DNA from: Actinomycetes bacterium
GTDB lineage: Bacteria > Actinomycetota > Acidimicrobiia > Acidimicrobiales > RAAP-2
NCBI GenBank assembly: GCA_021827705.1
Contig: JAKAUQ010000007.1
Span: 62,001-126,000 of the forward strand
Length of the DNA stretch: 64,000 bases
Direction: 5' to 3'
Below, one piece after another: positions 1 through 11,269 of this stretch. Position 1 is the stretch's first letter. Each line of letters begins with the position of its first letter. The translations under genes and the position numbers were made by a program. The notes below the pieces were generated by a model. The model searched no databases. It was not told where the DNA came from and saw only the letters and a program-made list of their open reading frames with translations.

Positions 1-638
1 GGGGCGCCGAGCAGGACCTCCTGGTGCGCGACGAGTCCCGGCAGGCGCACGGCGTGCACCGGCACGCCCGCGACCTGGGCTCCCCGGGCTCCCGGCACGG
101 TGAAGCGCTCGGTCGGGTCCGGCGCCGTGGCTCGGCCGGCCTGACCGCGCGCGCGGGCCATGGCCTGGGCCGTGGCGATCGCGGTCCCCGAGGGTGCGTC
201 GACCTTGCCGTCGTGGTGCAGCTCAATCACCTCGACGCGCTCAAAGTAGGGCGCCGCCTGGGCCGCGAAGCGCTGGACCAGGGTCGCACCCACCGAGAAG
301 TTCGGGGCCACCACCACCGCAGCGACCTCGGCGGCGCGCTCCAGCTCCCGGCGCTCCTCCCCGCCCAGCCCGGTCGCACCCACCACCAGGGACCGCCCGT
401 GGGTGGCGCACCAGCGGGCCGACGCGCGAACGCCCGACGGGCTCGAGAAGTCGACCACGGCGTCGACGGTGTCGGGCGCCAGGTCCTCCAGCGAGTTGAG
501 GACCCGAGCGCCGACGTCGGTAGTGGGCGGGTGCGTGTCGACCAGCGCCACGACCGTCACGTCGTCGAGGGCTGCCAGGCCGATCGCCATCGTCTGGCCC
601 ATCCGCCCGGAGCCTCCCATGACGGCAACGCGGATCAC
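1..638 (-). CDS. dapB: 4-hydroxy-tetrahydrodipicolinate reductase, truncated by left window edge
   Basis: Minus-strand reading from GTG at 638: VIRVAVMGGSGRMGQTMAIGLAALDDVTVVALVDTHPP...; Rossmann GGxGRMG motif typical of DapB. Open to position 1. Confidence 0.9.
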   Translation of the reverse strand, partial: MIRVAVMGGSGRMGQTMAIGLAALDDVTVVALVDTHPPTTDVGARVLNSLEDLAPDTVDAVVDFSSPSGVRASARWCATHGRSLVVGATGLGGEERRELERAAEVAAVVVAPNFSVGATLVQRFAAQAAPYFERVEVIELHHDGKVDAPSGTAIATAQAMARARGQAGRATAPDPTERFTVPGARGAQVAGVPVHAVRLPGLVAHQEVLLGA

Positions 639-3286
639 GCCCGTACCCTACCGGGGCGCCGGCGGCGCCACCAGACGAGCGCGCCGACCCAGGAGACGAC
701 TCCGAGCGCCGATCCCCCGAGTCCGACGCGCAGGTGCGGCGCACTGTAGGTGAAGCGCACCGTCCAGCGTCCGGGGGGCACGGTGATCTGCTGGATCAGG
801 CCCGAGCGCTCTACGGGCAGGCTGATCGTGCGCGACCCGTCCTGGCTGGTCGCGCTGGCGTGCCAGCCCGGGATCCAGGTCATCGACCGCTTGAGGATCA
901 CCGGCCCGGAGGCGTCGACCTGGGCCACCGTCTCGCCCCACAGCGTGTCAGTGACCGAGCCCACGCGAGATCCCTTCGGGGCTCGCCCCAGCCAGACGGG
1001 CGGCCGCACGCTCGAGGCGCGGAAGTACGCGACGGTCCCCTCGGTGCGCACCAGGCGCCAGGCCGGCCAGGACAGGGCCTGCTGGAACGGCGTCACCAGC
1101 TGGCGCGTCGGGGCACGGGCACCTCGCTCGACGACCAGGGCGGAGTCGACACGCGCGCCAGCTGGTGCGGTGACCTCCACCCCCGCAGCCTCCGGGGCCA
1201 CGCCCGGGAAGTCGAAGCGCAGGCTGGAGCGACCGACGAGCTCGCGGGCCGGACCCACGGGTCGACCCCGCGCCCCGAGCAGGCGGACCGTGACCACGCC
1301 CGTCGAGATGGTGCGCGAGGCGACGCTCGCCAGCACGATCGAGCGCACGGGCAGCATCTGGCCGAAGGCCAGCTCGAGGCGGTCCGTGGCGCGGGGCGCC
1401 ACGCACGTCAGCGCACGGGTGGCGCCTCGGGACACCGGCGGGGAGAGCTGGTCGGCCGCCACGACGACGGTGGCCAGGCGCAGTTGGCGGAAGGTCCCGC
1501 GGGCCAACTGGCAGGGATTCAGGCTGAAGAGGGGGTGGGTAGCGGTGACGCGACCGTAGAGCGAGTCGATGAGTGAGCCGTATCCCTGCACCGAAGGCAG
1601 CCCGGTGAAGACGTTGACATTGGGGAGGCCCAAGCGGTCGTAGAGGTCGCCGTGCGCGCCACTGGGGTCCACGAGGGCGAAGCGCCCCGAGGATCCCAGG
1701 TACTTCTCGGCGTACGCCCGGCTGGGCATCACCGACACGCGCCCCGGCACCAGTCCGGTCGTCGAGAACAGGGCGAAGACGCCCGCATCGGCCACGATCA
1801 CGGCGATGAGGGCGCGGCGCCAGCGTGGCGAGCGCTCGCGGCGCGCCAGCAGCGCGAGGAGAGCGACAGCCACCACGAGGCCCACCACGGCCAGGGGTCG
1901 ACCCGAGGTCGCGCGCGCCACGGCGGTCCCGCTCGCGCCTAGCCAGTGCTCCAGTGCACCGGGGTTCACCAGCTCGGTGACCAGGCCTCCCGCGGCGGCC
2001 AGAGCCGGCAGCGCCACGAGCGCCCGGCGCCCACGCGAGCGGCCCTCGGGCGAGTCGGGGTGGGTCGCCTGATCCAGCCACCACCCGAGCAGCACCAGCA
2101 GCGCCAGGTCCAGGATGATCACGTTACGGCTCTGCAGTCGCGTCGATCCGAACAGTGGCAGCCACCAGAAGAGGCGACCGAGCGGGGTGAACGAGCCCCA
2201 GGTGGCGAACGCGCCGACCAGCGCCACGGCCAGGTAGAGGCGGAAGGGCCGATCGCTGGGCCGCCAGCCCCCCCGGCGCCGGCGCAGGCAGAAGGCCAGC
2301 AGAGCGCTCCAGGCGGCCAGTCCGACGTAGCCGGTGACCTCGGGAAGGTTGTAGTTGGCGAAGAATCGCGGCTGGCCGAGCACGCCGTTGCCCCCCAGAG
2401 CGTCGGGCAAGAACCAGAGGGTGCTCCAGCGCACTGCCAGGGACCCGGACCCGAAGAACCAGTAGCTGAGGTGCGTGCGCTGGGACTCGGTGATAACCGC
2501 CCACCCGGGCAGCAGCTGGGCCAGACCGATCAAGGACCCCCACACAATGCCGACGGCATTGGCTCCCACCCAGCGGGCCCGCGCGGCCAACGATGCGGCC
2601 CGCCCCGCGACGAGCGCGCGTCCCACGATGACGACGAGGCCCAGCAGCTCCATGTCGGCGATCGCGCGGGGCTCCCCCGACAGAGTGGCGAGTGCCCACA
2701 GCACCGCGATGCCGAGCACCGGCGGCACGAGACGACGCATCCCGGGGCCCTCGTCACCGAGGCGCCGGTGCAGCACCTCCAGGCACAGCACGTACCAGGG
2801 CAGCAGCGCGAATCCCTCGACGACCCCGAGGTGGATCATCTGGCCGTTCATGGCCCCGGTCACCGCGTACAGCAGCGCTGGCACCGCGGCCGACCACGTG
2901 GTCACGCCGTACCAGCGAAGGAGTGCGAACAGCCCCACGCTGGCCCCGGCATACACGACGATCAGGTTCACGGCCCAGATCACCAGGGGTGCCGGGATCA
3001 CAAAAAGCAAGGTCAGCGGGAAGAACGAGCCGGCGTTCATCCCGCCCAGCAGCGGCGTTCCGCTATCGGCCAGGGGATTGAGGAGCGGCAGGTGGCCCGA
3101 GCGCAGGATCTCGCCGGTGAGGACCCGCAGCGGGTAGTTCTGCAGGAGGTTGTCCCAGGCCACCGGCGGGTGTCCGAGGAGCGTGGGGACGGCGAAGAGG
3201 ACTAGGGGGACGCCGATCAGCAGCGCGAGCGCGGTGGCGTCGGCCCGTTGGGGCCGTCGCCACCACACCGCGTCGCGAGACTCCAT
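635..3286 (-). CDS. YfhO-like multi-pass membrane protein
   Basis: 883 aa, many hydrophobic segments, N-terminal 'AWDNLLQNYPLRVLTGEILRSGHLPLLNPLADSGTPLLGGMNAGSFFP' as in YfhO family proteins. Confidence 0.75.
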   Translation of the reverse strand: MESRDAVWWRRPQRADATALALLIGVPLVLFAVPTLLGHPPVAWDNLLQNYPLRVLTGEILRSGHLPLLNPLADSGTPLLGGMNAGSFFPLTLLFVIPAPLVIWAVNLIVVYAGASVGLFALLRWYGVTTWSAAVPALLYAVTGAMNGQMIHLGVVEGFALLPWYVLCLEVLHRRLGDEGPGMRRLVPPVLGIAVLWALATLSGEPRAIADMELLGLVVIVGRALVAGRAASLAARARWVGANAVGIVWGSLIGLAQLLPGWAVITESQRTHLSYWFFGSGSLAVRWSTLWFLPDALGGNGVLGQPRFFANYNLPEVTGYVGLAAWSALLAFCLRRRRGGWRPSDRPFRLYLAVALVGAFATWGSFTPLGRLFWWLPLFGSTRLQSRNVIILDLALLVLLGWWLDQATHPDSPEGRSRGRRALVALPALAAAGGLVTELVNPGALEHWLGASGTAVARATSGRPLAVVGLVVAVALLALLARRERSPRWRRALIAVIVADAGVFALFSTTGLVPGRVSVMPSRAYAEKYLGSSGRFALVDPSGAHGDLYDRLGLPNVNVFTGLPSVQGYGSLIDSLYGRVTATHPLFSLNPCQLARGTFRQLRLATVVVAADQLSPPVSRGATRALTCVAPRATDRLELAFGQMLPVRSIVLASVASRTISTGVVTVRLLGARGRPVGPARELVGRSSLRFDFPGVAPEAAGVEVTAPAGARVDSALVVERGARAPTRQLVTPFQQALSWPAWRLVRTEGTVAYFRASSVRPPVWLGRAPKGSRVGSVTDTLWGETVAQVDASGPVILKRSMTWIPGWHASATSQDGSRTISLPVERSGLIQQITVPPGRWTVRFTYSAPHLRVGLGGSALGVVSWVGALVWWRRRRPGRVRA
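645..650 (-). promoter_or_regulatory. candidate -10 (TAGGGT) 6 nt before dapB GTG
   Basis: TAGGGT-ACGGGC-GTG. Confidence 0.55.
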
Positions 3287-3306
3287 GATCCCGGTCTCGT
3301 CAGCGC

Positions 3307-5682
3307 CTAGCGCCGTCGGCTACGTGATCCTCCCCGCCGACCGCGCCCGCCATCGTCGCTGCGCGTCTCGCGCGGACCCAGCTCGCCGATCTCGCCGGCC
3401 AGCTCGGCCTCGAACTCATCTTCGAACGAGCTCGTCGCCGTGGCCGTCTTGGCCGGCCGAGCCGGGGACTCCTCAGTGGCCACCGCCTCGAGGACCTCGC
3501 CCGCGAGCGACAGCGACACCTTGCCCTGCGGGTCGATGTCGTCAACGCGCACCTCGAGCGCCTGGCCCAGCTCGAGGACGTCCTCGACTTGGCCGATGCG
3601 CCGGCCGCCATTGAGCGGCGCCATCTTGGAGATGTGCAGCAGCCCGTCGCGACCCGGCAGCAGGTTGACGAAGGCACCGAACTTGGCGATGTTGACCACG
3701 CGCCCCTGGTAGATGGCGCCGACTTCCGCCGTGGGCGGGTCGAGGATCATCTCGATGCGCCGGCGCGCCTCGTCGACAGCTCGACCGTCCTTGGCCCCGA
3801 TCGTCACGGTGCCCACGACGCCGTCGTCGTCGACCGCGATGTCCGCTCCGGTCTCCTGCTGGAGGGTGTTGATCACCTTGCCCTTGGGCCCGATGACCTC
3901 GCCGATCTTGTCGATGGGGATCTCGAAGCTCACGATCTTGGGAGCGACCTCGGCAACACTCTCGCGCGGCTCGGCGATCGCGCTGGTCAGCACGTCGAGG
4001 ATCGCCAGCCGGGCGGTCTTGGCCTGGCGCAGCGCGCTCTTGAGCACGTCGGCGGGCAGCCCGTCGATCTTGGTGTCCAGCTGGAGGGCCGTCACCGCGT
4101 CGGCCGAGCCGGCGACCTTGAAGTCCATGTCCCCGAAGGCGTCCTCGGCCCCCAAGATGTCGGTCAGGGTCACGTAGCGGTCACCCTCGTGCACCAGGCC
4201 CATCGCGATGCCCGCGACCGGAGCCTTGATCGGCACGCCGGCGGCCATCAGCGACAGCGTCGAGCCGCACACCGAGGCCATCGACGTCGAGCCGTTGGAC
4301 TGCATGACGTCGGACACCACGCGCAGGGCGTAGGTGAACTCGGACTCGCTGGGCAGCACCGGCACCAGGGCCCGCTCGGCCAGCATCCCGTGGCCGACCT
4401 CGCGGCGCTTGGGTGCGCCCATGCGTCCGGTCTCGCCCGTCGAGTACGGCGGGAAGTTGTAGTGGTGCATGTAGCGGCGCCACTCGTCGGGGGTGATCGT
4501 GTCGAGCTGCTGGCGCATCCGCGGCATCCCGAGCGTCGTGACGTTGACCACCTGGGTCTCGCCGCGCTGGAACAGGGCCGAGCCGTGCGTCATCGGGAAC
4601 AGGTCGACCTCGGCCGACAGGGGCCGGATGTCGGTGACGCCGCGGCCGTCGATGCGCAGGCCCTCCTCGACGATGCGCTGGCGCACGAGGCGCTTGGTCA
4701 GCGACCGCACGGCGGCCTTGATCTCGCTCGCCCGCTCGGGCAGCTCGCTGGCCAGCTCGGCCTGGATCGCGGCCGTAGCTTCGTCCAGCGCGGTTTGGCG
4801 CGCCTGCTTGTCCGTGAGGCGATTGGCCTGGGCGATCCGGTCCAGCCCGACCTCCTCCACACGGGCCAGCACGTCCTCGCCGTAGTCCACGAAGGTCTGG
4901 TACGCCAGCGGCGTGATCGGCCCGCGGGCCGCCACGAAGGCGGCCACGAGCTCACGCTGCAACTCGACGGACTCGCGGATCCAGGCCTTGGCCTGCTCGA
5001 GGCCCTCGGCCAGTGCGTCCTCATCGACCTTGGGCGCACCCTCGGCGTAGCGCGTGAAAGAGCCCTCGGTGCCGCCAGCCTCGACCATCATGATGGCGAT
5101 CTCGCTGTCGGGGCCCTCGCCGAGGGCGCGACCGGCAACCACCAGCTCGAACAGGGACTCGTCACCTTCGGCGAAGGTGGGGTGGGCGTGCCACGCGCCG
5201 TCGGTGCCGTAGGCCATGCGCACCGCGCCGATCGGTCCCTCGAAGGGAATGCCCGAGATCATCAGCGCCGCCGAGGCCGCGTTGATGGCCAGGATGTCGT
5301 GCGGGTTCTCCTGGTCGGCCGAGAAGACCGTGCCCACGACTTGGATCTCGTTGCGGAACCCCTTGGGGAACGACGGACGCAGCGGCCGGTCGATCAGGCG
5401 GCAGATCAAGATGGCCTGGTCGGACAGCTTGCCCTCCCGCCGGAAGAATGCGCCCGGGATCTTGCCCGCGGCGTAGGCCCGCTCCTCGATGTCGACGGTC
5501 AAGGGGAAGAAGTCGATCCCCTCGCGCACGGAGCGCGATGCGGTGACGGTGGCCAGCAGCACGGTGTCGCCGATGCGGGCGAGGACCGCTCCGTCGGCCA
5601 GTTGGGCCAGGCGACCGGCCTCGAAGGACAATGTCTTGTCCAGTCCCGCAAGCGGGCGGGAAACGCGAATCGCGTCAGTCAT
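3307..5682 (-). CDS. pnp: polyribonucleotide nucleotidyltransferase (PNPase)
   Basis: 791 aa with two RNase PH domains, KH ([12 protein letters not shown]) and S1 domain; AAGGAG RBS upstream. Confidence 0.97.
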   Translation of the reverse strand: MTDAIRVSRPLAGLDKTLSFEAGRLAQLADGAVLARIGDTVLLATVTASRSVREGIDFFPLTVDIEERAYAAGKIPGAFFRREGKLSDQAILICRLIDRPLRPSFPKGFRNEIQVVGTVFSADQENPHDILAINAASAALMISGIPFEGPIGAVRMAYGTDGAWHAHPTFAEGDESLFELVVAGRALGEGPDSEIAIMMVEAGGTEGSFTRYAEGAPKVDEDALAEGLEQAKAWIRESVELQRELVAAFVAARGPITPLAYQTFVDYGEDVLARVEEVGLDRIAQANRLTDKQARQTALDEATAAIQAELASELPERASEIKAAVRSLTKRLVRQRIVEEGLRIDGRGVTDIRPLSAEVDLFPMTHGSALFQRGETQVVNVTTLGMPRMRQQLDTITPDEWRRYMHHYNFPPYSTGETGRMGAPKRREVGHGMLAERALVPVLPSESEFTYALRVVSDVMQSNGSTSMASVCGSTLSLMAAGVPIKAPVAGIAMGLVHEGDRYVTLTDILGAEDAFGDMDFKVAGSADAVTALQLDTKIDGLPADVLKSALRQAKTARLAILDVLTSAIAEPRESVAEVAPKIVSFEIPIDKIGEVIGPKGKVINTLQQETGADIAVDDDGVVGTVTIGAKDGRAVDEARRRIEMILDPPTAEVGAIYQGRVVNIAKFGAFVNLLPGRDGLLHISKMAPLNGGRRIGQVEDVLELGQALEVRVDDIDPQGKVSLSLAGEVLEAVATEESPARPAKTATATSSFEDEFEAELAGEIGELGPRETRSDDGGRGRRGGSRSRRR

Positions 5683-5710
5683 GGGTTCTCCTTAGGTAGC
5701 CAGCGCTCCG

Positions 5711-5765
5711 CTCGGATCCCAGTGGGCGGTCGTCGGTGACCGACGGCCCTCCACTGGCCTCCGAG
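5711..5765 (-). promoter_or_regulatory. long near-perfect hairpin in the rpsO-pnp intergenic region (candidate RNase III processing site)
   Basis: Symmetric inverted repeat centred on 5738: CTCGGA(5711-5716)/TCCGAG(5760-5765), CCAGTGG(5719-5725)/CCACTGG(5751-5757), CGTCGGT(5731-5737)/ACCGACG(5739-5745). Confidence 0.75.
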
Positions 5766-5805
5766 GGCTCGGATGCGCCAGTTGCCGGCATCTACCGGCG
5801 TTCGG

Positions 5806-6063
5806 CTAGCGACGAATGCCGAGACGGCCGATCAGTGCGCGATACCGCTCGACGTTGCTGTTCTGCACGTAGTCGAGCAGCCGACGCCGTTGGCCAATGA
5901 GCTTCATCAGTCCGCGCCGCGTGTGGTGATCACCGCGGTGAACCTTGAGGTGCTCGGTCAAGTGCGCGATCCGGTCGGTCAAGAGAGCGACCTGCACCTC
6001 GGGCGAGCCCGTGTCGGTCGCGTGCACTCGATAGTCCTCGATGATCTGCTGCTTGTCAGCCAT
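5806..6063 (-). CDS. rpsO: 30S ribosomal protein S15
   Basis: [65 protein letters not shown]; start moved from 6120 to ATG at 6063. Confidence 0.97.
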   Translation of the reverse strand: MADKQQIIEDYRVHATDTGSPEVQVALLTDRIAHLTEHLKVHRGDHHTRRGLMKLIGQRRRLLDYVQNSNVERYRALIGRLGIRR

Positions 6064-6122
6064 AACGTGGTTGCCTTGTGAGTCGGGGGTCCCGATGCGG
6101 ACCGCCAGAGCGACCCGCACGA

Positions 6123-7103
6123 TCAGCGTCGCTGACCGAGGTCCCAGCCTAGCAGGCCGGCGGTCTCGGCAGCGGCCGCCAGGGCCATCTCGCGGCTCGT
6201 GGCCGTATCGCGCCGCATCTGGTCCAGGAGGTCGTTGAGGTCGGCGAAGCGCTCCTGGCCCCGCAGGCGCGCCAGGAGGGCCACCTCCAGCTCCTGGTCG
6301 TAGAGGTCCACCTCGCGATCGATGAGGTGGACCTCGACCAGCTCGGGTCCGTCCTCGTAGAACTGGGGACGCCGGCCGATCGAGATGGCCGCGGCTACGA
6401 CCGTGCCCCCGGGCAGGCGGGCCAGTCCCGCGTACACACCCGCCGGCGGGCGCACCAGCTCGGCGGGCAGGTCGAGGTTCGCGGTCGGGAAGCCGAGCTC
6501 GCGTCCCCGGCGGTCGCCCGAGACGATGGTGGCTCGCCAGGTTAGGGGCCGCCCCAAGATGGCCGCCGCCCGGGCCAGGTCGCCACTCGAGACGGCGGCC
6601 CGCACGCCGGTCGATGACCAGCGAGCGCCCTCACCCTGGCTCGGCACCGCCGTGACCGTGAAGTCGTAGCTCGGTCCCGCCGCTTCGAGACTCGCCACCG
6701 ATCCCTGGCGGTCGTGGCCAAAGCGGAAGTCGTCGCCCACGACCACGTCCACGGCGGTCAGTTCGCCAACGAGGACCCGCTCGACGAAGGCGTCGGCCGA
6801 CTCGGCGGCCAAGGCGCTGTCGAAGCGCACGACCCGCACCAGGTCGATCCCGAGGCGATCGAGCCCCGCCAGGCGCTGATCCAAGGTCTGGATCATGCCT
6901 GGCGCCCGATCGGGCCGCAGCGTACGCGCGGGGTGCGGATCGAAGGTGACCACAGCCCGGCGCGCGTGGTGCGTGGCGGCCAGCCCCGCGACGCGCGCCA
7001 GCACCACCTGGTGGCCGCGGTGCAGGCCATCAAAGACGCCTATCGCGACCGAGCTACGTGCGGGCACCAGGGCCTTGGTCTCGCCGTCGTGCCACACGAT
7101 CAC
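6123..7103 (-). CDS. ribF: bifunctional riboflavin kinase/FAD synthetase
   Basis: [32 protein letters not shown]...; [14 protein letters not shown] motif. Start placed at GTG 7103. Confidence 0.95.
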   Translation of the reverse strand: MIVWHDGETKALVPARSSVAIGVFDGLHRGHQVVLARVAGLAATHHARRAVVTFDPHPARTLRPDRAPGMIQTLDQRLAGLDRLGIDLVRVVRFDSALAAESADAFVERVLVGELTAVDVVVGDDFRFGHDRQGSVASLEAAGPSYDFTVTAVPSQGEGARWSSTGVRAAVSSGDLARAAAILGRPLTWRATIVSGDRRGRELGFPTANLDLPAELVRPPAGVYAGLARLPGGTVVAAAISIGRRPQFYEDGPELVEVHLIDREVDLYDQELEVALLARLRGQERFADLNDLLDQMRRDTATSREMALAAAAETAGLLGWDLGQRR

Positions 7104-7108
7104 GGCGC

Positions 7109-7996
7109 TCAACCTATCGGCCGCGCGTCTGGCGCCAGGACGACGCTGGGCCACCACGAGCCCGCCCGCGGCTCGAGCACGGCGACCAGCTCACCGGCAC
7201 TATCCAGCGCCGCGCGCGGATCCGAGCCCGCCGCGGCCTCGACGGGTCGACCCGTGCGCACCCGCGCGCACTCGTCGGGAGTCAGCGTCACGGTCTCCAG
7301 GGACGCGACGAGCGTGCGCGCCGGCGTGACGACCGGCACACCGGCCGCTACCTGGCGCTCGAGCTCGTCGAGCGTGAGCGCGTCATCGACCGACAGGCGA
7401 CCACTCGACTGGCGCCGCAGCGCCGACAGGTGCCCGACGGTGCCGAGCCGCTCGGCCAGGTCGCTGGCCAGGACCCGTACGTAGGTGCCCGAGGTGCAGG
7501 CCACGGTGAAGTCCCATTCGTTCTCGCCCGCCCCCGGGCGCACGTCGAAGCGCTCCACGTGGATGGCACGGGGGGGCCGCTCGACCTCCTGGCCCTCGCG
7601 AGCCAGCGCGTACAGCCGACGCCCGCCCACGCGGACGGCTGACACCATCGGGGGAACCTGCCACTGGTCACCCGTCAGGGACAGCGCAACAGCCCTGATG
7701 GCCTCCAGGGTCACGGCGGGAACGGGCTGGCGGGCCACGACCTGGCCGGTGGCGTCTAGCGAGTCGGTCGCCTCACCCAGGCGCACGGTGCCGTCATAGA
7801 CCTTGCGCGTGGCCTGCGCGAAGCGCAGCAGTCGCGTCGCGGGTCCCACACCCACGACCAGGAGCCCGGTCGCCATCGGATCGAGTGTCCCCGCGTGACC
7901 GACCCGGCGCTCGTGCAGGAGCCGGCGCACGATGGCCACGACGTCGTGACTGGTGTGCCCGCTCGGCTTGTCGAGCAGGAGCGCTCCGCTAGTCAC
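7109..7996 (-). CDS. truB: tRNA pseudouridine(55) synthase
   Basis: LLLDKPSGHTSHDVV...RVGHAGTLDPMATGLLVVGVGPATRLL, the TruB catalytic motif. Confidence 0.96.
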   Translation of the reverse strand: MTSGALLLDKPSGHTSHDVVAIVRRLLHERRVGHAGTLDPMATGLLVVGVGPATRLLRFAQATRKVYDGTVRLGEATDSLDATGQVVARQPVPAVTLEAIRAVALSLTGDQWQVPPMVSAVRVGGRRLYALAREGQEVERPPRAIHVERFDVRPGAGENEWDFTVACTSGTYVRVLASDLAERLGTVGHLSALRRQSSGRLSVDDALTLDELERQVAAGVPVVTPARTLVASLETVTLTPDECARVRTGRPVEAAAGSDPRAALDSAGELVAVLEPRAGSWWPSVVLAPDARPIG

Positions 7997-8336
7997 GAGG
8001 ACGGCGCAGGATCCGCTCGACGGCTTCGCCCGCCGCCACCGCCGGGTCGGCCCGGAAGATCAGCCGCGGCGTCCGCTTCATGCGCGTCTGCTGATTGATC
8101 ACCGCCTGGAGCGCGACGCGACCCTCCTCCAGGGCCTCGGCCGCCGTCGGCGGCAGCGAGTCGAAGTAGACGGTCGCCTGGCGGAGATCCGGTGCCGTCT
8201 CGACCCCAGTCACCGTGAGAAACCCGAGTCGCGAATCGTCGTCAGCCCAGCGCACCAGGGCGTCCGAGATCACCTCCCGCAGGATCTCGTTCACCCGGGC
8301 CACGCGGGGATAGCCGTGACGCCGCTCAGCACCCAT
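7989..8336 (-). CDS. rbfA: ribosome-binding factor A
   Basis: RVNEILREVISDALVRWADDDSRLGFLTVTGVETAPDLRQATVYF; sits between truB and infB. Confidence 0.93.
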   Translation of the reverse strand: MGAERRHGYPRVARVNEILREVISDALVRWADDDSRLGFLTVTGVETAPDLRQATVYFDSLPPTAAEALEEGRVALQAVINQQTRMKRTPRLIFRADPAVAAGEAVERILRRPRD

Positions 8337-8339
8337 GGC

Positions 8340-10982
8340 TTAGGCCGAGCGCGGGATCTCGCGCTCCTCGAACGTCTCGATGATGTCACCTTCCTTGAGG
8401 TCCTGGTAGTCCGAGAGACCAACGCCACACTCGTAGCCGGCCGCGACCTCGCGAGCGTCGTCCTTGAACCGACGCAGCGACGAGACCGTCCCCTTCCAGA
8501 TAATGACGCCTTCGCGCAGGAATCGGACGCGCGACCCGCGGGTGATGACGCCCGAGCGCACGAAGCACCCGGCGATCGCGCCCACGCGAGGCACGCGGAA
8601 GATCTCGCGCACCTCGGCCTCGCCCGTGACGACCTCCTCGTAGACCGGGGTCAGGAGCCCCAGCATGGCGGCCTCGAGCTCCTCGATGAGCTTGTAGATG
8701 ACCTCGTAGGTGCGGATCGACACGCCCTCGGACTCGGCCAGCTCGCGGCTGCGCCGGTCCGGGCGAACGTTGAAGCCGATGATCGTGGCCCCGGAGGCCC
8801 GTGCCAGCTGCACGTCGTTCTCGGTGATGCCGCCCACGCCACGGTGCACGATCACCAGGCGGACCTCGTCACGCTCGAGCTTGCGCAGGGACTCCGTGCA
8901 GGCCTCCAGCGAGCCCTGCACGTCGGCCTTCAGCACGACGTTGAGCGTCGCGGTCTCCCCCCGCTGGATCTGCTCGAACAGGTCCTCGAGTCGCGTGCCG
9001 CTGCCGGCCGCGATGGGCTGGTACCCGACCATGCGGACGCGCTGCGCGCGGGCCTCGCCGAGCTCGCGCGCCTGGGAGAGGTCGTCGGTGGCGCGCACCT
9101 CGTCACCGGCCAGGGGCGGCTCGCTGAAGCCCAGGACCTGGACGGGCGTGGAGGGTCCCGCCCACTTGACCTGCTGGCCCCGATCGTTGACCAGCGCCTT
9201 CACGCGGCCCCAGCCCGCGCCGGCGACGACCGGGTCACCGACCTCCAGGCGACCTTTCTGTACCATCACCGTGGCGACCGGGCCCCGCCCGACCTCCAGA
9301 TTGGCCTCCAGCACGACGCCCACGGCACGGCCCTCGGCGCGCGCCTCAAGCTCGGAGACCTCGGCGACCAGGACGACCTGCTCGAGCAACTCGTCGATAC
9401 CCAGGCCCTGGAGAGCCGAGATCTCCACCGTGATGGTGTCACCGCCCCATCGCTCGGGCACCAGGCCTCGCTCGCTGAGCTGCTGGAGGACGCGATCCGG
9501 GTTGGCGTCGGCTTTGTCGATCTTGTTGATGGCCACGATGATGGGCACCTCGGCGGCCCGGGCGTGGTCGATCGCCTCGATGGTCTGGGGCATCACACCG
9601 TCGTCGGCCGCCACCACCAGGACCACGATGTCGGTAACCTCGGCACCACGGGCTCGCATGGCGGTGAACGCCTCATGGCCCGGCGTGTCGATGAAGGCGA
9701 TGACGTGTCCGCGCCAGTCCACCGTGTAGGCGCCGATGTGCTGGGTGATGCCGCCGGCCTCGCCAGCCACCACGTTGGCGTTGCGGATGCGGTCGAGCAG
9801 CTTGGTCTTGCCGTGGTCGACGTGCCCCATCACCGTCACTACGGGCGGTCGCGGCGACGCCGGGATCTCGGCGTCCAGCTCGTCCTCGTCAAAGAAGCGC
9901 GCCAGCAGGGCGGCTTCTTGCTGCTCGCCCGGGTCGACCAGCCGCACCGTGGCTCCCACCTCGGCGGCGTAGAGCTCGATCATGTCGTCGCTAAGTGCCT
10001 GGACCGCCGTCACGATCTCGCCCTGCAGGAACAGGAAGCGGATCAGGTCGGCGGCCGAGCGGTTCAGCTTGGGTCCCACGTCCTTGGCCGTCGAGCCCCT
10101 CTCGATGATGATCTCCCCCTCGGGCACGGGCGCGGTGCTGGGCTGCCACGTGGTCATCTGCGTGGGCTCGAGCTCCTCCACACTGCGTCGACGGCGCCGG
10201 GTGACCTTGCGCTGCGATCCGCGCGGACCCCCACCGCCGCGGGCGGGCGGGCGGCTACCCGCGGGCGCGCCCGGTCGGGGGGTGCCAAATCCCGTCCCGG
10301 TGCGGGGCGCGCCCGTGCGGGGCGGGCCGGCGGGACGAGACATCGGCCGGGCACCGGTGGTCGGACCCCGTCCCGCGGACGGAACCGGTCGACGCGCGCC
10401 CGGCGGGGGCGGGATGGGCCGACCCGTCGCGCTCAGGGGCCGCCGGGGCGGCGGGGGGATGGGCCTCCCGCTCGGCGACAGCGGCGGACGCGAGGGCGTG
10501 GGGGGCGTTCCCTCACCGGCAGCTGGTCGCTGCGTAGGGCGGATCGTGGTGGGACCGTCGGGGGACGGCGGGCGCGGCGTGACGGGGCGAACCGGTGCAG
10601 TCCGGCTGCGTACGCCGCGGGTGGGCTCGCTGGCCGTGGTCCCCACCGCCGGGGTGCTCGACGACGGGGTCTGGGTTGGCGCGTCCACGGGGACCGCGGG
10701 CGCGGCGGCGCGCGGCGGCGTGGCGAGCTCGGGAGCGGGAGCGACGGGGACGGCGGCGACGGTCGCCACCGGGGCCGAGCGCTCGTCGGTTGCGGGGGCC
10801 GCCCGGCGCAGGCCGTCGGCGTCGGCGCGTCGCCGAATGCGATCAGCCTGAGCGTCCTCGATGGACGCCGACGGGCTCGACACGCCGATGCCCAGCTTCT
10901 GCGCGAGCGCGAGCAGCTCCTTGCTGGACATGCCCAGCTCCTTGGAGAGCTCGTGTACCCGGATCTTCTTCAACGACAACAC
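8340..10982 (-). CDS. infB: translation initiation factor IF-2
   Basis: 880 aa, [32 protein letters not shown]; proline-rich N-terminal region. Confidence 0.98.
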   Translation of the reverse strand: MLSLKKIRVHELSKELGMSSKELLALAQKLGIGVSSPSASIEDAQADRIRRRADADGLRRAAPATDERSAPVATVAAVPVAPAPELATPPRAAAPAVPVDAPTQTPSSSTPAVGTTASEPTRGVRSRTAPVRPVTPRPPSPDGPTTIRPTQRPAAGEGTPPTPSRPPLSPSGRPIPPPPRRPLSATGRPIPPPPGARRPVPSAGRGPTTGARPMSRPAGPPRTGAPRTGTGFGTPRPGAPAGSRPPARGGGGPRGSQRKVTRRRRRSVEELEPTQMTTWQPSTAPVPEGEIIIERGSTAKDVGPKLNRSAADLIRFLFLQGEIVTAVQALSDDMIELYAAEVGATVRLVDPGEQQEAALLARFFDEDELDAEIPASPRPPVVTVMGHVDHGKTKLLDRIRNANVVAGEAGGITQHIGAYTVDWRGHVIAFIDTPGHEAFTAMRARGAEVTDIVVLVVAADDGVMPQTIEAIDHARAAEVPIIVAINKIDKADANPDRVLQQLSERGLVPERWGGDTITVEISALQGLGIDELLEQVVLVAEVSELEARAEGRAVGVVLEANLEVGRGPVATVMVQKGRLEVGDPVVAGAGWGRVKALVNDRGQQVKWAGPSTPVQVLGFSEPPLAGDEVRATDDLSQARELGEARAQRVRMVGYQPIAAGSGTRLEDLFEQIQRGETATLNVVLKADVQGSLEACTESLRKLERDEVRLVIVHRGVGGITENDVQLARASGATIIGFNVRPDRRSRELAESEGVSIRTYEVIYKLIEELEAAMLGLLTPVYEEVVTGEAEVREIFRVPRVGAIAGCFVRSGVITRGSRVRFLREGVIIWKGTVSSLRRFKDDAREVAAGYECGVGLSDYQDLKEGDIIETFEEREIPRSA

Positions 10983-11018
10983 GTTCCCTTACGCCGCGTG
11001 CGCCAGACGCACGAACAC

Positions 11019-11249
11019 CTATTCTTCCACACTCGCCCTGGCGACTTCGTCGCCCAGGGCCTCCACCTCGGCCGCACCAAGGGGAGCGCGCAACGCTCGT
11101 GCGAGCGCTGAGACGCTGAGACGCTCTCCGCACGGTCCGCTCCGGCACCACCACGCACCCCGCCCTGGCCCGCGCCCGAGGTACCACAGGCCGTCTGGTG
11201 TCCGGCCGGCACGCTGGAGTTCGTCGTCCTCCCGCGTCCGGCGGCACAC
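11019..11249 (-). CDS. ylxR: YlxR (DUF448/RnpM-like) RNA-binding protein; true N-terminus unresolved, conserved residues lie upstream of the first canonical start
   Basis: Frame reads ...GRIGPQRTCIVCRRTREDDELQRAGRTPDGLWYLGRGPGRGAWWCRSGPCGERLSVSALARALRAP; only MCRRT... follows a canonical start (GTG at 11249). Confidence 0.75.
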   Translation of the reverse strand: MCRRTREDDELQRAGRTPDGLWYLGRGPGRGAWWCRSGPCGERLSVSALARALRAPLGAAEVEALGDEVARASVEE

Positions 11250-11269
11250 GATGCACGTGCGCTGGGGTC

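Noticed and set aside
3589-5739. 716-aa plus-strand ORF antisense to pnp
   Set aside because: Antisense shadow of PNPase.
7953-11111. 1052-aa plus-strand ORF antisense to rbfA/infB
   Set aside because: High-GC antisense shadow ORF; the opposite strand encodes clear RbfA and IF-2, and the translation has the His/Asp/Gly/Arg-rich composition typical of shadows.
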